From positions 1 through 55,520 of the forward strand of contig JAFCDN010000006.1 of the NCBI GenBank assembly GCA_017609625.1: DNA of 55,520 bases, given 5' to 3'. Positions 10,548 to 19,034 of this stretch are shown piece after piece (positions within the stretch are counted from its first letter, which is position 1; every line of letters begins with the position of its first letter). The DNA comes from Candidatus Iainarchaeum sp. (GTDB lineage Archaea > Iainarchaeota > Iainarchaeia > Iainarchaeales > 1-14-0-10-31-34). Both the position numbers and the translations under genes were made by a program. The notes under the pieces are model-generated. The model searched no databases and was not told the DNA's origin. It saw only the letters and a program-made list of their open reading frames with translations.

Positions 10548-10826
10548 TTAACGCCTGTCAGCTGGAGTTCCTTTTTTAGTTCTATGATTAAAGACCAACT
10601 GTGAATCTGGTCTTCCAGCTTGTTCTGCACGACCATATTGTCCTTTCAAAACTTTATACTCCTTTCCATCAAAATAACGCCTGAGTGACGGGCTTACTCC
10701 CGGTCTTCTTTTAGCATTTATTTTATTTTTTCTGCTTAACCTAACTGGCTGGCCTGTGAATCCCTCTGCATTATATCTTTTCTCATTTTTATTCTTTTGC
10801 TTTAAAGTTTTCCGCATTTCCTGCAC
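10548..10826 (-). CDS. Small basic hypothetical protein
   Basis: 92-aa ORF rich in K/R; overlaps the 3' end of gdhA by 25 nt. Confidence 0.3.
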   Translation of the reverse strand: MQEMRKTLKQKNKNEKRYNAEGFTGQPVRLSRKNKINAKRRPGVSPSLRRYFDGKEYKVLKGQYGRAEQAGRPDSQLVFNHRTKKGTPADRR

Positions 10827-11917
10827 TGCTCTTTTACCCTGTCCAAAGCAATTTCTCTTGCAGCATGCCTTGGATAAGTTTTTTCATCTCTTGCTTTTTC
10901 CAGCACAGTTTTGGTGTTTTTCTCTATTTTTTCTTTTACTGTTTTGAACATTTCTTCTTTTGTTCCGCCAATGTATTCAACATAAGAAGAAATTACTCCG
11001 CCGGCGTTTGCAACAAAGTCTGGAACAACTAAAACGTTTCTTTCATGCAAAACTCTTTCAATATGGGTTTTCATCGGAATATTGCTTCCCTCTACAAGCA
11101 GTTTGGCTTTTACTTTGTTTACATTATCTGATTTGATTACATTTGGAACTGCAGCAGTAATCAATACATCCACAGGCAGTTCAAACAATTCCCTGTCATA
11201 CATTTTTTTTGCATCTCCATATCTATAGATTGTTCCTGTTTCTTCACTTACTTTAACCAGTTTTTCATAATCTAATCCTTTTTCATTATAGATTGCTCCA
11301 TTGATGTCTGAAACAGCATGGATTGTTGCTCCTTCTTTATGCAGGAATTTTGCAACAAAAGAACCGACATTTCCAAAACCTTCTATTGCAATTTTTGATT
11401 TAGTTAAATCAATTCCAGCGAATTCTGCTGCAACCTTTGCAGCCAAAAACACTCCATAGCCGGTTGAACCCAGTTCATGCGGAAGGCCTCCCATTGAAGC
11501 AGGCTTTCCTGTAACAGATTTCATGCTTCCGTTTGTTTCAGCATAAATCTGCATTTCTTTTTCTCCCATATTAATGTCTGGAGCAGAAACATATTGTTCT
11601 GGAGAAACAACTTTTAATGCTTCAGCAAAAGCTTCAACTATTGCTGCTTTCTTTTCTGGAGTAATTTTTCTTGGGTCAGCTACAATACCAGATTTTGCCC
11701 CGCCAAAAGGCAGGTCTGCTAAAGCATTCTTTAAAGTCATTGTCCTTGCTAACCTGAAAACCTCTTCTGAGGTAACACCAGGAGTCATTCTTGTCCCGCC
11801 TTTTCCTGGCCCAAAAGCAGTGTTGTCTATTACAACAAAACCTTTCATTCCTTCTTTTGGATTATAGACATATAAAACCTTTTCTGGTCCGATTTCATCA
11901 TATGCAAATTCAGCCAT
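10802..11917 (-). CDS. gdhA: Glutamate dehydrogenase (Glu/Leu/Phe/Val dehydrogenase family)
   Basis: GGTRMTPGVTSEEVFRLARTMTLKNALADLPFGGAKSGI; Rossmann IEGFGNVGSF; VPDFVANAGGVISSYVEY. Confidence 0.9.
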   Translation of the reverse strand: MAEFAYDEIGPEKVLYVYNPKEGMKGFVVIDNTAFGPGKGGTRMTPGVTSEEVFRLARTMTLKNALADLPFGGAKSGIVADPRKITPEKKAAIVEAFAEALKVVSPEQYVSAPDINMGEKEMQIYAETNGSMKSVTGKPASMGGLPHELGSTGYGVFLAAKVAAEFAGIDLTKSKIAIEGFGNVGSFVAKFLHKEGATIHAVSDINGAIYNEKGLDYEKLVKVSEETGTIYRYGDAKKMYDRELFELPVDVLITAAVPNVIKSDNVNKVKAKLLVEGSNIPMKTHIERVLHERNVLVVPDFVANAGGVISSYVEYIGGTKEEMFKTVKEKIEKNTKTVLEKARDEKTYPRHAAREIALDRVKEQCRKCGKL

Positions 11918-12080
11918 AAGAAAATTCCCCCCAAAATCTTCATAAAAATTATGAAAAACCGATAAAAAAAGTAAATCAAAATATTTTTAAATCCAAACAA
12001 ACGACAATCAACGCAGGCTATTTAATTATTTTGCCTGTTTTAGTAAGAATCTTTTTAAAGTTTGAAAACATCCTTCTTTT

Positions 12081-12773
12081 ATGCCTGCCAGACTTTCAAT
12101 AAAACCAAAAACTCAGAAAAAAATTCACTTTCTGGACATTTTTTGCGGAGATGCAAGAAGATTAAAAGCAATGGCAAAAAAAAGAAGATGGAAAAATAAA
12201 AAACTGGTTGGAATAGAATTAAAAGAACCCAGTGGAATAAAAAGCAGAAAAGGAAAGTTGAGAAGAATCATTGGAAAAAATCTGAAAATATTTTATACAG
12301 AAGCTTTGAAAAAATTAAGTAAAAGAAAAAGCGCTTCAGTTGAAAACATTAATGTTGATTATCTGCTTGCCGGAGTTCATTCAAATATAAAAGTATCTTC
12401 TGGTCCAATAGATGTTGGCGGTCCCACTCATTATGATAAAGCAGCAGACGAAAGAGCTACAACAACTGCAATAATAAAACAAATCCACAGAGTTTTAACG
12501 CCAAATGGTTCTTTTTATGTTTCAGATTACTACCAAAATATAAATTGGATAATAGAACAAGCAAAAAGGATTGGATTTAAACTTAAAGGTCAGCAGTGGA
12601 TTACCAGAGCAGAACAAGCAAAAACAACTGACTTAAGAGAAAACTTAGCTGAAATAGAAATTCATCGCTGGGCCAGAAAGAAATGGGGGCAACCAGGGGA
12701 TGGAATAACAAAACTAGCTAACAAAATAGAATCAACACACCAGCCTGTCAGATTGGTTTTCAGCAAAAAATAA
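12081..12773 (+). CDS. Class I SAM-dependent methyltransferase-like protein
   Basis: FLDIFCGDARRLKAMAKKRRWKNKKLVGIELKE glycine-loop region; 'RVLTPNGSFYVSDY' late strand. Confidence 0.55.
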   Translation: MPARLSIKPKTQKKIHFLDIFCGDARRLKAMAKKRRWKNKKLVGIELKEPSGIKSRKGKLRRIIGKNLKIFYTEALKKLSKRKSASVENINVDYLLAGVHSNIKVSSGPIDVGGPTHYDKAADERATTTAIIKQIHRVLTPNGSFYVSDYYQNINWIIEQAKRIGFKLKGQQWITRAEQAKTTDLRENLAEIEIHRWARKKWGQPGDGITKLANKIESTHQPVRLVFSKK

Positions 12774-12774
12774 T

Positions 12775-13101
12775 CTAATGAACTTTTGAACCAATCGGAA
12801 GCTCTTTATCAAGAATTACTAAAGCAACTTTTTCTTTTGTTTCTGCTGCCAAAAGCATTCCCTGCGATTCGATTCCGGCAAGTTTTTTTGGTTCTAAGTT
12901 TACCAGCACCACAATAGTCTTTCCTGTAAGCTCTTCTTTTGAATAAAATTCTTTCAGCCCTGCAACTAAAGTTCTTTTTTCGCTACCTAAATCCACTATG
13001 AGTTTGTAGAGCTTGTCTTTTCCTTCTACATCTTTAACTTCAATTATTTTTGCTGTACGCAAATCCAGCTTTAAAAAATCATTAAAAGAAATTGAATCCA
13101 T
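12775..13101 (-). CDS. tRNA-binding OB-fold protein (MetRS beta subunit-like)
   Basis: FLKLDLRTAKIIEVKDVEGKDKLYKLIVDLG...LVNLEPKKLAGIESQGMLLAA: EMAP/MetG-beta tRNA-binding domain. Confidence 0.85.
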   Translation of the reverse strand: MDSISFNDFLKLDLRTAKIIEVKDVEGKDKLYKLIVDLGSEKRTLVAGLKEFYSKEELTGKTIVVLVNLEPKKLAGIESQGMLLAAETKEKVALVILDKELPIGSKVH

Positions 13102-13147
13102 AAAAAAACTTTCTTTGTTAAAGCTTTTAACATTAACTTTTCTGGAT

Positions 13148-13348
13148 TCAGCTTACTTCACTGAATCGAACAATATTAACTTTTACTTTAGAGTTAACTT
13201 CATCAATCATTTCAGAAGCTTTCAAATACCTTACCGCGCGTTTGATTTCTTTTACGCTTAAATTAGTTTTTTCTGCCAACAAAAAAACATCTAATGGCTT
13301 GTTGTCTTTTATTTCTCTGAAGACTTTTAAGTAGTTCACTAGATTCAT
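13148..13348 (-). CDS. Small winged-helix-like protein
   Basis: 66 aa; DVFLLAEKTNLSVKEIKRAVRYLKASEMIDE resembles an HTH. Confidence 0.45.
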   Translation of the reverse strand: MNLVNYLKVFREIKDNKPLDVFLLAEKTNLSVKEIKRAVRYLKASEMIDEVNSKVKVNIVRFSEVS

Positions 13349-13396
13349 CTTGTCACCGAATTCTGCAATAAAAAAACTGCGTTGTTATATATAAAG

Positions 13397-14050
13397 TTAA
13401 TGGCTATTAGGCTTGCCTTTTTTTTGAACAGGCTTTTGCGGGTAATAAGCTTCAAAGTTTGTTGCATCAACCAAAAACAGTTCTCCAATTCCTGTCTTCT
13501 TGTTTATTCTTATTAGCCACTCTCCGTTTGAATAATGAGAGTCAGCATAATAAAAACCTTTTTTCCACATTTTTTCTCTGTATTCAACCATTAATTTGCT
13601 AAGTTGTTGAAAATTTTTTATTGGATTTTTTCTATTAAAGCTGTGCAGGTCGCTTCCTTCAAGAAGAACTGTTCCTTTTTTCCTTAAATCACTCATTTCA
13701 ACAACCCAATAATATCCTTTTTTTCCTTTAACACAGACTGCCTTAAATTTCTTTGGGGCAGGGATGCCCAAACTTTTTGCTGTCCTTAAAACATCCACTG
13801 AATGGTTTGCCAAAAGCAAAGTAATTTTTTCCCATGCTTCAGGAGGAAAACGCTTTAAAGAAGAAGTGTTAATCCATCGCAGTTTTCCTTCCATCACATA
13901 TTTTTTTTTAATCCATTTAGGCCTGAATATTTTATGGATTAATCCTTTTCCAAAAGACCAGACATTTGCTTCTAAACCAAAATCTATAAATCCTCTGTAT
14001 CTTTTTGGATTGGCTGTTGGCTTTCTGGGGTGCACTCTTGTTTTTTTCAT
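13397..14050 (-). CDS. Hypothetical protein, possibly kinase-like fold
   Basis: Start MKKTRVHPRKP at 14050. 'GFYYADSHYSNGEWLIRINKKTGIGELFLVDATNFE' vaguely resembles a degenerate kinase catalytic/Mg loop. Confidence 0.5.
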   Translation of the reverse strand: MKKTRVHPRKPTANPKRYRGFIDFGLEANVWSFGKGLIHKIFRPKWIKKKYVMEGKLRWINTSSLKRFPPEAWEKITLLLANHSVDVLRTAKSLGIPAPKKFKAVCVKGKKGYYWVVEMSDLRKKGTVLLEGSDLHSFNRKNPIKNFQQLSKLMVEYREKMWKKGFYYADSHYSNGEWLIRINKKTGIGELFLVDATNFEAYYPQKPVQKKGKPNSH

Positions 14051-14096
14051 AACCAAATAATGTATTAAAATAATATAATAGTTTGCTTAAAATTAG

Positions 14097-14765
14097 TCAA
14101 AAGTTTTTGGCTTTAAAAAAACCTTTTTTTGCAAAAAAAGTTTTGACGTGAACCATTACAGAACTTCTTTTTCCAGAAACAATTCCTTTTCCTTTTTTCA
14201 AAAGTTTGTGTGCGTCTTCCAAAGAATTTGCTTTTGGGATTTCAACAAAAGCTTTTGCAATTTCATCTGGAAAATGCGCATCGCTTCCTCCGGTTTGGGG
14301 AATTGAATGCGCTAAAGCAAAAGCTTTTGCTTTTGAATTAAAAGAATCAGCATAACAACGGGAGTTAAATGATTCAATGCAATCCACTTTTTTGAATTCC
14401 TGTTTTAGATAAGAAAAATTATTCCGCAAAAAATCAAATGGATGCGGCACTACTATTAATGCATCCTGTTCCCGCAGAGAATCAATTACTTCCAAGTAAT
14501 GCCCTGGTTTTACAAAGTCATTCATAAACAATCCTAAAATGTCGCCGGAAACTTTTTCTTCATCAAAAGTCAAGATTTCTTCTCCAAAAACAACTTTTAC
14601 TCCAGCTTTCTGCCCAAGGGAAGAAAGCTCTTTCCATGCGCGGATTGAATTATGGTCTGTAATTGCAACATCCACTTCAAGCTTTTTTGCCTGATGGATT
14701 ATTGTTTTAGGCATATTAGTTGAATCGCGAGAGCGAAAAGAATGCAAATGAGAGTCTAACTTCAT
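14097..14765 (-). CDS. PHP-domain metal-dependent phosphoesterase
   Basis: MKLDSHLHSFRSRDS, ITDHNS, VPHPFDFL, GGSDAHFPDEI. Confidence 0.85.
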   Translation of the reverse strand: MKLDSHLHSFRSRDSTNMPKTIIHQAKKLEVDVAITDHNSIRAWKELSSLGQKAGVKVVFGEEILTFDEEKVSGDILGLFMNDFVKPGHYLEVIDSLREQDALIVVPHPFDFLRNNFSYLKQEFKKVDCIESFNSRCYADSFNSKAKAFALAHSIPQTGGSDAHFPDEIAKAFVEIPKANSLEDAHKLLKKGKGIVSGKRSSVMVHVKTFFAKKGFFKAKNF

Positions 14766-14837
14766 TTCAAATCACTTAAATTTAACTATTTATTGCAGGT
14801 AAATAATTAAATCTTTCAAGTATAAAAAGGTGCGTGA

Positions 14838-16055
14838 ATGCAGGAGTTAAGAAAGGATTTTCCAGTATTAAACAGAGAAGTTGACGGGAAAAAAGTGATT
14901 TATTTTGATAATGCAGCAACCTCTTTAAAACCTCAAATTGTAATTGATGCAGTAAATGAATACTATTCAGAAGGAACTGCAAACATCCACAGAGGAATAC
15001 ATAAACTAAGCGAAGAAGCTTCAATAAAATATGAAAAAGCACATGACAAGCTTTCAGAATTTTTCGGGGCAAAAAAAGAAGAATTTATTTTGACAAAAAA
15101 CGCAACTGAAGCAATCAATTCAGTAATGTATTCTCTTTTTATTGGAGATTTTTTTCAAAAAGGAGACAAAATTTTGTTAACAGAAATGGAGCACCACGCA
15201 AATTTGGTTCCATGGCAATTATTAGAAAGAAAAGGAATTGTAAAATTAGAGTTTGTTGGATTAAATAAAGATTTTACTCTGAATATGAAAGAACTGGAAG
15301 AAAAAATTGATTCAAAAACAAAATTAGTTTCTGTTGCACATGCATCAAACACTGTTGCAACAATTAATCCAGTAAAAGAAATCGGAAAAATAGCAAAAGA
15401 TAATAAAAGCTTGTTTTTAATTGACGGAGCACAAAGCGCACCGCATACGGAAGTGAATTTCAAAAAACTAAACGCAGATTTTTTTGCTTTTGCCGGCCAC
15501 AAAATGTTAGGGCCAAGCGGGACAGGCGGATTAATTGCAAAAAAAGAACTGTTAGAAAAGCTTGAACCATTTCAGTATGGAGGAAGCATGATTCATTCAG
15601 TAGAGTTTCACAAGAGTTCCTGGAATGAGCTTCCATGGAAGTTTGAAGCAGGCACCCCGCATATTACCGGAATGATTGGATTAGGAAAAGCAGTTGAATA
15701 TTTAAATAAAGTCGGAATGGAAAAAATCAGAAAACACGAAAAAGAATTAACAAAATATGCTTTGGAAAAAATGCAGGAAATTCCTTCAGTAAAATTGTAC
15801 TGCCCAAAAGACGAAGAAAAACAGGCTGGAATAATTTTATTTGAAGCAAAAAACATTGAAGCACACGACCTTGCTTTAACTTTAGATGAGTTTGCAAATA
15901 TTGCTGTAAGAAGCGGAATGCACTGCGCTGAACCATTAGTAAGCAAAATCAATCCAAAAGGATTAGACAGGGCTTCATTCTATTTGTATAACACAAAAGA
16001 AGAAATAGACGAGTTGGTTAAAGCATTAAACACTATTACTGAAAGTTTTAAGTGA
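14838..16055 (+). CDS. sufS: Cysteine desulfurase SufS/CsdA type
   Basis: YFDNAATSLKPQIVIDAVNEYYSEGTANIHRGIHKLSEEAS; FAGHKMLGPSGTGGL (PLP Lys); SGMHCAEP (catalytic Cys). Confidence 0.9.
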   Translation: MQELRKDFPVLNREVDGKKVIYFDNAATSLKPQIVIDAVNEYYSEGTANIHRGIHKLSEEASIKYEKAHDKLSEFFGAKKEEFILTKNATEAINSVMYSLFIGDFFQKGDKILLTEMEHHANLVPWQLLERKGIVKLEFVGLNKDFTLNMKELEEKIDSKTKLVSVAHASNTVATINPVKEIGKIAKDNKSLFLIDGAQSAPHTEVNFKKLNADFFAFAGHKMLGPSGTGGLIAKKELLEKLEPFQYGGSMIHSVEFHKSSWNELPWKFEAGTPHITGMIGLGKAVEYLNKVGMEKIRKHEKELTKYALEKMQEIPSVKLYCPKDEEKQAGIILFEAKNIEAHDLALTLDEFANIAVRSGMHCAEPLVSKINPKGLDRASFYLYNTKEEIDELVKALNTITESFK

Positions 16056-16106
16056 AAATAGGCCAGCGTAAAAATTAAATACCCAAAGCACCTTATTTTA
16101 GCTGAA

Positions 16107-17636
16107 ATGGCTTTTAGTACAGAAGAATTAATCCAGCTAGGATTGATTATTTCAATAATAATAGTGTTTGGTTTAGCAGTATATATTTTTTTGAAAAACA
16201 AAGGCATTCTTGACAGAACAGAAAGAATCCAAAAAAGCCCTGAACCAAAATCTTATTCTTTTGCAAAAAACAGGAAAATGAGAAAACTGGAAAAAGTTAT
16301 TCCAGATAAAAAGTTAAGCAGAAGGCCTAGTTTAATTGAATTAAGAATCGGAGGAAACAACGGGTTATGGGAAGCAGAAGAAGAAACACCTTTTTCAAAA
16401 AAAGGCGTAACAAAAACCACTCCTCCTGCTGAAAAACCAATGCCCATAAAAAAAGAAGAAGAAACAGGCCCTTTTTGGAAGAAAATGATTCCAGAAAAAA
16501 AAGCGCCAATAAAAACAGCTGAACCACAACCTTTTTTAGAAAAAAAGGTTGAACAAAAAACACAAACAAAACCTTTTTTAGAAAAAAAGGTTGAACAAAA
16601 AACACAAACAAAACCTTTTTTAGAAAAACAAACTTTTGAAAAAAGTTTGAACAAAAAGTTTTCGCCAGCCTTTTCTAAAAAGGCTGAGGTTGAACAAAAA
16701 ACTGCGGCGCAGACTGAAAAACCAAAATCAATTTTTGCAGAGCTAAAAGAAAAACTAAAACCACAAGCAAAACCTAAAATAAAAAAACCAGAAGCAAAGC
16801 CAGTGAAAAAAGAAGAACCAAAAAAAGAAAAAATTTTGTTTGAAACAGAAGAAGAAAAGAAAAAAGATGAAAAGAAATTTGTACAGAAAATCCTTGACTC
16901 AGAAGAAGACGAATTAGAAAAAATAAGCAAAGTGATTGAACCAAAAACAGGAAAAAACTGGGAGCAGGAAAAAAAAGAAACAATTGAATCATTAAAAAAA
17001 GAGTTTGAGAATTTGGATAAAAAAGAAAAAAAAGATTTGTGGACAAAAAAAGAGCCAGAAGAACAACCTTTTTTAGAAAAACAAACTTTTGAAAAAAGTT
17101 TGAACAAAAAGTTTTCGCCAGCCTTTTCTAAAAAGGCTGAGGTTGAACAAAAAAAAGAAGGAAAAGAAAGCTTTGATGAAGAAATGAAAAAATTATTTGA
17201 AGAAAAAAGAAAAGCACTGGGAAAACCTATTAAGAAACCTAAACCACAACCTATTTTAGAAAAAAAGGTTGAAAAACCTGCTTTTAAACCTGCTCCGCTT
17301 CCTGAAAAAATTAAACAGAAACCAGAAATAAAAAAAGAAGTAGTAAAACCTAAACAGGAAATAAAGAAACCAGAAGCAAAGCCACAACCTTTTTTAGAAA
17401 AAAAGGTTGAACAAAAAACTAAAAAAGAAAAAAAAGGACTGTTTGCAAGATTTGGATTCAAAAAAGAAGAAAAAATAAAGCTGACAAAAGAAGAAGAAGC
17501 AAAAGCAAAAAAAGTAATGATGGTTTTAAAAGAAAAAAGGAGGGAATATTCAAAAGAAGATATGAAAGAAGCAATGGAAAACTTAGGATATGATGAAAAA
17601 ATAGTTAAAGAGGTTTTGAGAAGGCTGAAAATATGA
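16107..17636 (+). CDS. Single-TM, lysine/glutamate-rich protein with many hairpin-encoded repeats (PFLEKKV, TPFSKKGV, QTFEKSL, PAFSKKAE) and a C-terminal helical domain
   Basis: N-terminal TM LIISIIIVFGLAVYIFL; repeated PFLEKKVEQK; C-terminal LTKEEEAKAKKVMMVLKEKRREYSKEDMKEAMENLGYDEKIVKEVLRRLKI. Confidence 0.75.
   Translation: MAFSTEELIQLGLIISIIIVFGLAVYIFLKNKGILDRTERIQKSPEPKSYSFAKNRKMRKLEKVIPDKKLSRRPSLIELRIGGNNGLWEAEEETPFSKKGVTKTTPPAEKPMPIKKEEETGPFWKKMIPEKKAPIKTAEPQPFLEKKVEQKTQTKPFLEKKVEQKTQTKPFLEKQTFEKSLNKKFSPAFSKKAEVEQKTAAQTEKPKSIFAELKEKLKPQAKPKIKKPEAKPVKKEEPKKEKILFETEEEKKKDEKKFVQKILDSEEDELEKISKVIEPKTGKNWEQEKKETIESLKKEFENLDKKEKKDLWTKKEPEEQPFLEKQTFEKSLNKKFSPAFSKKAEVEQKKEGKESFDEEMKKLFEEKRKALGKPIKKPKPQPILEKKVEKPAFKPAPLPEKIKQKPEIKKEVVKPKQEIKKPEAKPQPFLEKKVEQKTKKEKKGLFARFGFKKEEKIKLTKEEEAKAKKVMMVLKEKRREYSKEDMKEAMENLGYDEKIVKEVLRRLKI
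16386..16686 (+). repeat. In-CDS hairpin elements, first cluster
   Basis: ACACCTTTTT-CAA-AAAAAGGCGT (16386-16408), AACCTTTTTT-AGA-AAAAAAGGTT (16528-16550 and 16570-16592), CAAACTTTT-GAA-AAAAGTTTG (16629-16649), CAGCCTTTT-CTA-AAAAGGCTG (16666-16686). Confidence 0.9.
17065..17408 (+). repeat. In-CDS hairpin elements, second cluster including a 90-bp perfect direct repeat of 16612-16701
   Basis: 17065-17154 reproduces 16612-16701 (offset 453 bp, in frame). AACCTATTTT-AGA-AAAAAAGGTT at 17248-17270; AACCTTTTTT-AGA-AAAAAAGGTT at 17386-17408. Confidence 0.85.
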
Positions 17637-18817
17637 AAAAGATTATGTTTATTTCAATGCTCTTGCTGCTTTTTGCAGGATGCATTAGTCTGGTACAAAA
17701 TGGGGAAGAAACAATTTCAATAAGCTATTTAAAAGACGGTTCAGTTAGATTTGACCATCAAATTAAAGGAGAAAAAGGTTCATTGTATTTAGACTGGGAA
17801 GGAGACTGCACACCAAAAGTAAAACAAATGATTGACACAAACATCAGTTTTATACAAAAAGAAACAAATAACATAAAAAATTCAGGGAATCTTACACAAG
17901 AAGAAAAAGACATTTTGATTGAAGAAAACAACCGAAAAATTAACAATATGCTTTCAATGAAAACAAGTGTTTCCTGCAATTTAAGCGATGACAATTCAAT
18001 AGGAGTTTTAGAGTATGGCTTTAAACTAACAAGCGGGTTTGAAAACATTCAATTGTTTAACAACAACTACAGATTTGAATTAGAAAAAACAGAAGAAACA
18101 ATTGAATCAAAAATAAGGGTTGTTTCAACAGCAAACAATAAAACAGGAAACCTTTTGGGAAAAATAAAAATTTACTCTGAAAGCAAAATAATTTCAATAG
18201 AGCCTGCAGATAAAGTTGAATTAAAAGGAAATTATTATGAAGTGGACATGCAGGGAATGGATGGAAAAGACATTACAGTAAAAATTGAAAGAAAAACAAA
18301 AGCCCAAATAAATGGAAACGGAGATGAAGACGAAGAAGAGCCAGACATTTTTTCTGCTTTTATTCAAGGATTTACTTTAGAGAAAATTTTCAGTTTAGAA
18401 AAAGACAATCCAGTTCAGTGGATTCCAACACTGATTATTGTATTAATTTTGATTCTGGTTATTGCAAAAATAATTTCATCAATTCCAAAGAAAGAAGAAG
18501 ATGAAGAAGAGGATAAAAAAGACACAAAAAAACTAGATAAGAAAACTCTTGAAAACAAAGTTTTGGCAACAAAAGACAAAATACTTACAGGAGCCGTCAA
18601 TAAAAAACATCAGATTACAATGAAAAAAAAGCCAATTCAAGGAAAACCAAAAAAAGAAGAATTCAATTCAGAAGAGAAAAAACAGATTAAAACAATAATT
18701 CTTTCATTAAAAGAAAGCTTCCAGAATTACTCAAAACAAGAAATAAAAAAAGCAGTTCTGGGAAAAGGCTATTCAAACAAAATTGCTGATGAAGTTGCTG
18801 ATTTTTTCTACCCGTGA
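17633..18817 (+). CDS. Lipoprotein-like membrane protein with C-terminal helical domain shared with the preceding gene
   Basis: Lipobox-like MKKIMFISMLLLLFAGC; TM IPTLIIVLILILVIAKII; C-terminal NSEEKKQIKTIILSLKESFQNYSKQEIKKAVLGKGYSNKIADEV. Confidence 0.75.
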   Translation: MKKIMFISMLLLLFAGCISLVQNGEETISISYLKDGSVRFDHQIKGEKGSLYLDWEGDCTPKVKQMIDTNISFIQKETNNIKNSGNLTQEEKDILIEENNRKINNMLSMKTSVSCNLSDDNSIGVLEYGFKLTSGFENIQLFNNNYRFELEKTEETIESKIRVVSTANNKTGNLLGKIKIYSESKIISIEPADKVELKGNYYEVDMQGMDGKDITVKIERKTKAQINGNGDEDEEEPDIFSAFIQGFTLEKIFSLEKDNPVQWIPTLIIVLILILVIAKIISSIPKKEEDEEEDKKDTKKLDKKTLENKVLATKDKILTGAVNKKHQITMKKKPIQGKPKKEEFNSEEKKQIKTIILSLKESFQNYSKQEIKKAVLGKGYSNKIADEVADFFYP

Positions 18818-18993
18818 AACTTTTCCAAAAGTTTCAGCAAAATGCACGACTTCACTTTGTTCAGTCCTGCTGCTTTTCCAAAAGGTTCAACAAAACTGTC
18901 TTTTAATAAAAGGCAAGTTGCCAAAATGCAAGACTCTTAGTCTTGCTAGCACGACTTTACGTCGTGCCTCGGGACTCGCGATCGAAATCGCGA
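18815..18993 (+). repeat. Composite hairpin array A (intergenic)
   Basis: Tandem inverted repeats: TGAAACTTTT-CC-AAAAGTTTCA (18815-18836), GCAAGACT-CTT-AGTCTTGC (18928-18946), GCACGAC-TTTAC-GTCGTGC (18949-18967), TCGCGAT-CGAA-ATCGCGA (18976-18993), plus degenerate units between. Confidence 0.9.
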
Positions 18994-19034
18994 AGACAGA
19001 AACTATTTAAATCTCTAAAAGCATTAATACTGCT

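Noticed and set aside
16386-17408. CRISPR array
   Set aside because: Repeats are palindromic, in-frame coding and irregularly spaced; no spacers of uniform length and no cas genes.
16253-17461. 402-aa minus-strand ORF (S/F-rich)
   Set aside because: Antisense shadow of the lysine-rich CDS; Phe/Ser-rich composition results from AAA/GAA codons on the opposite strand.
18783-19010. 75-aa ORF across array A
   Set aside because: Runs through hairpin array; overlaps the end of the lipoprotein gene; no coding signature.
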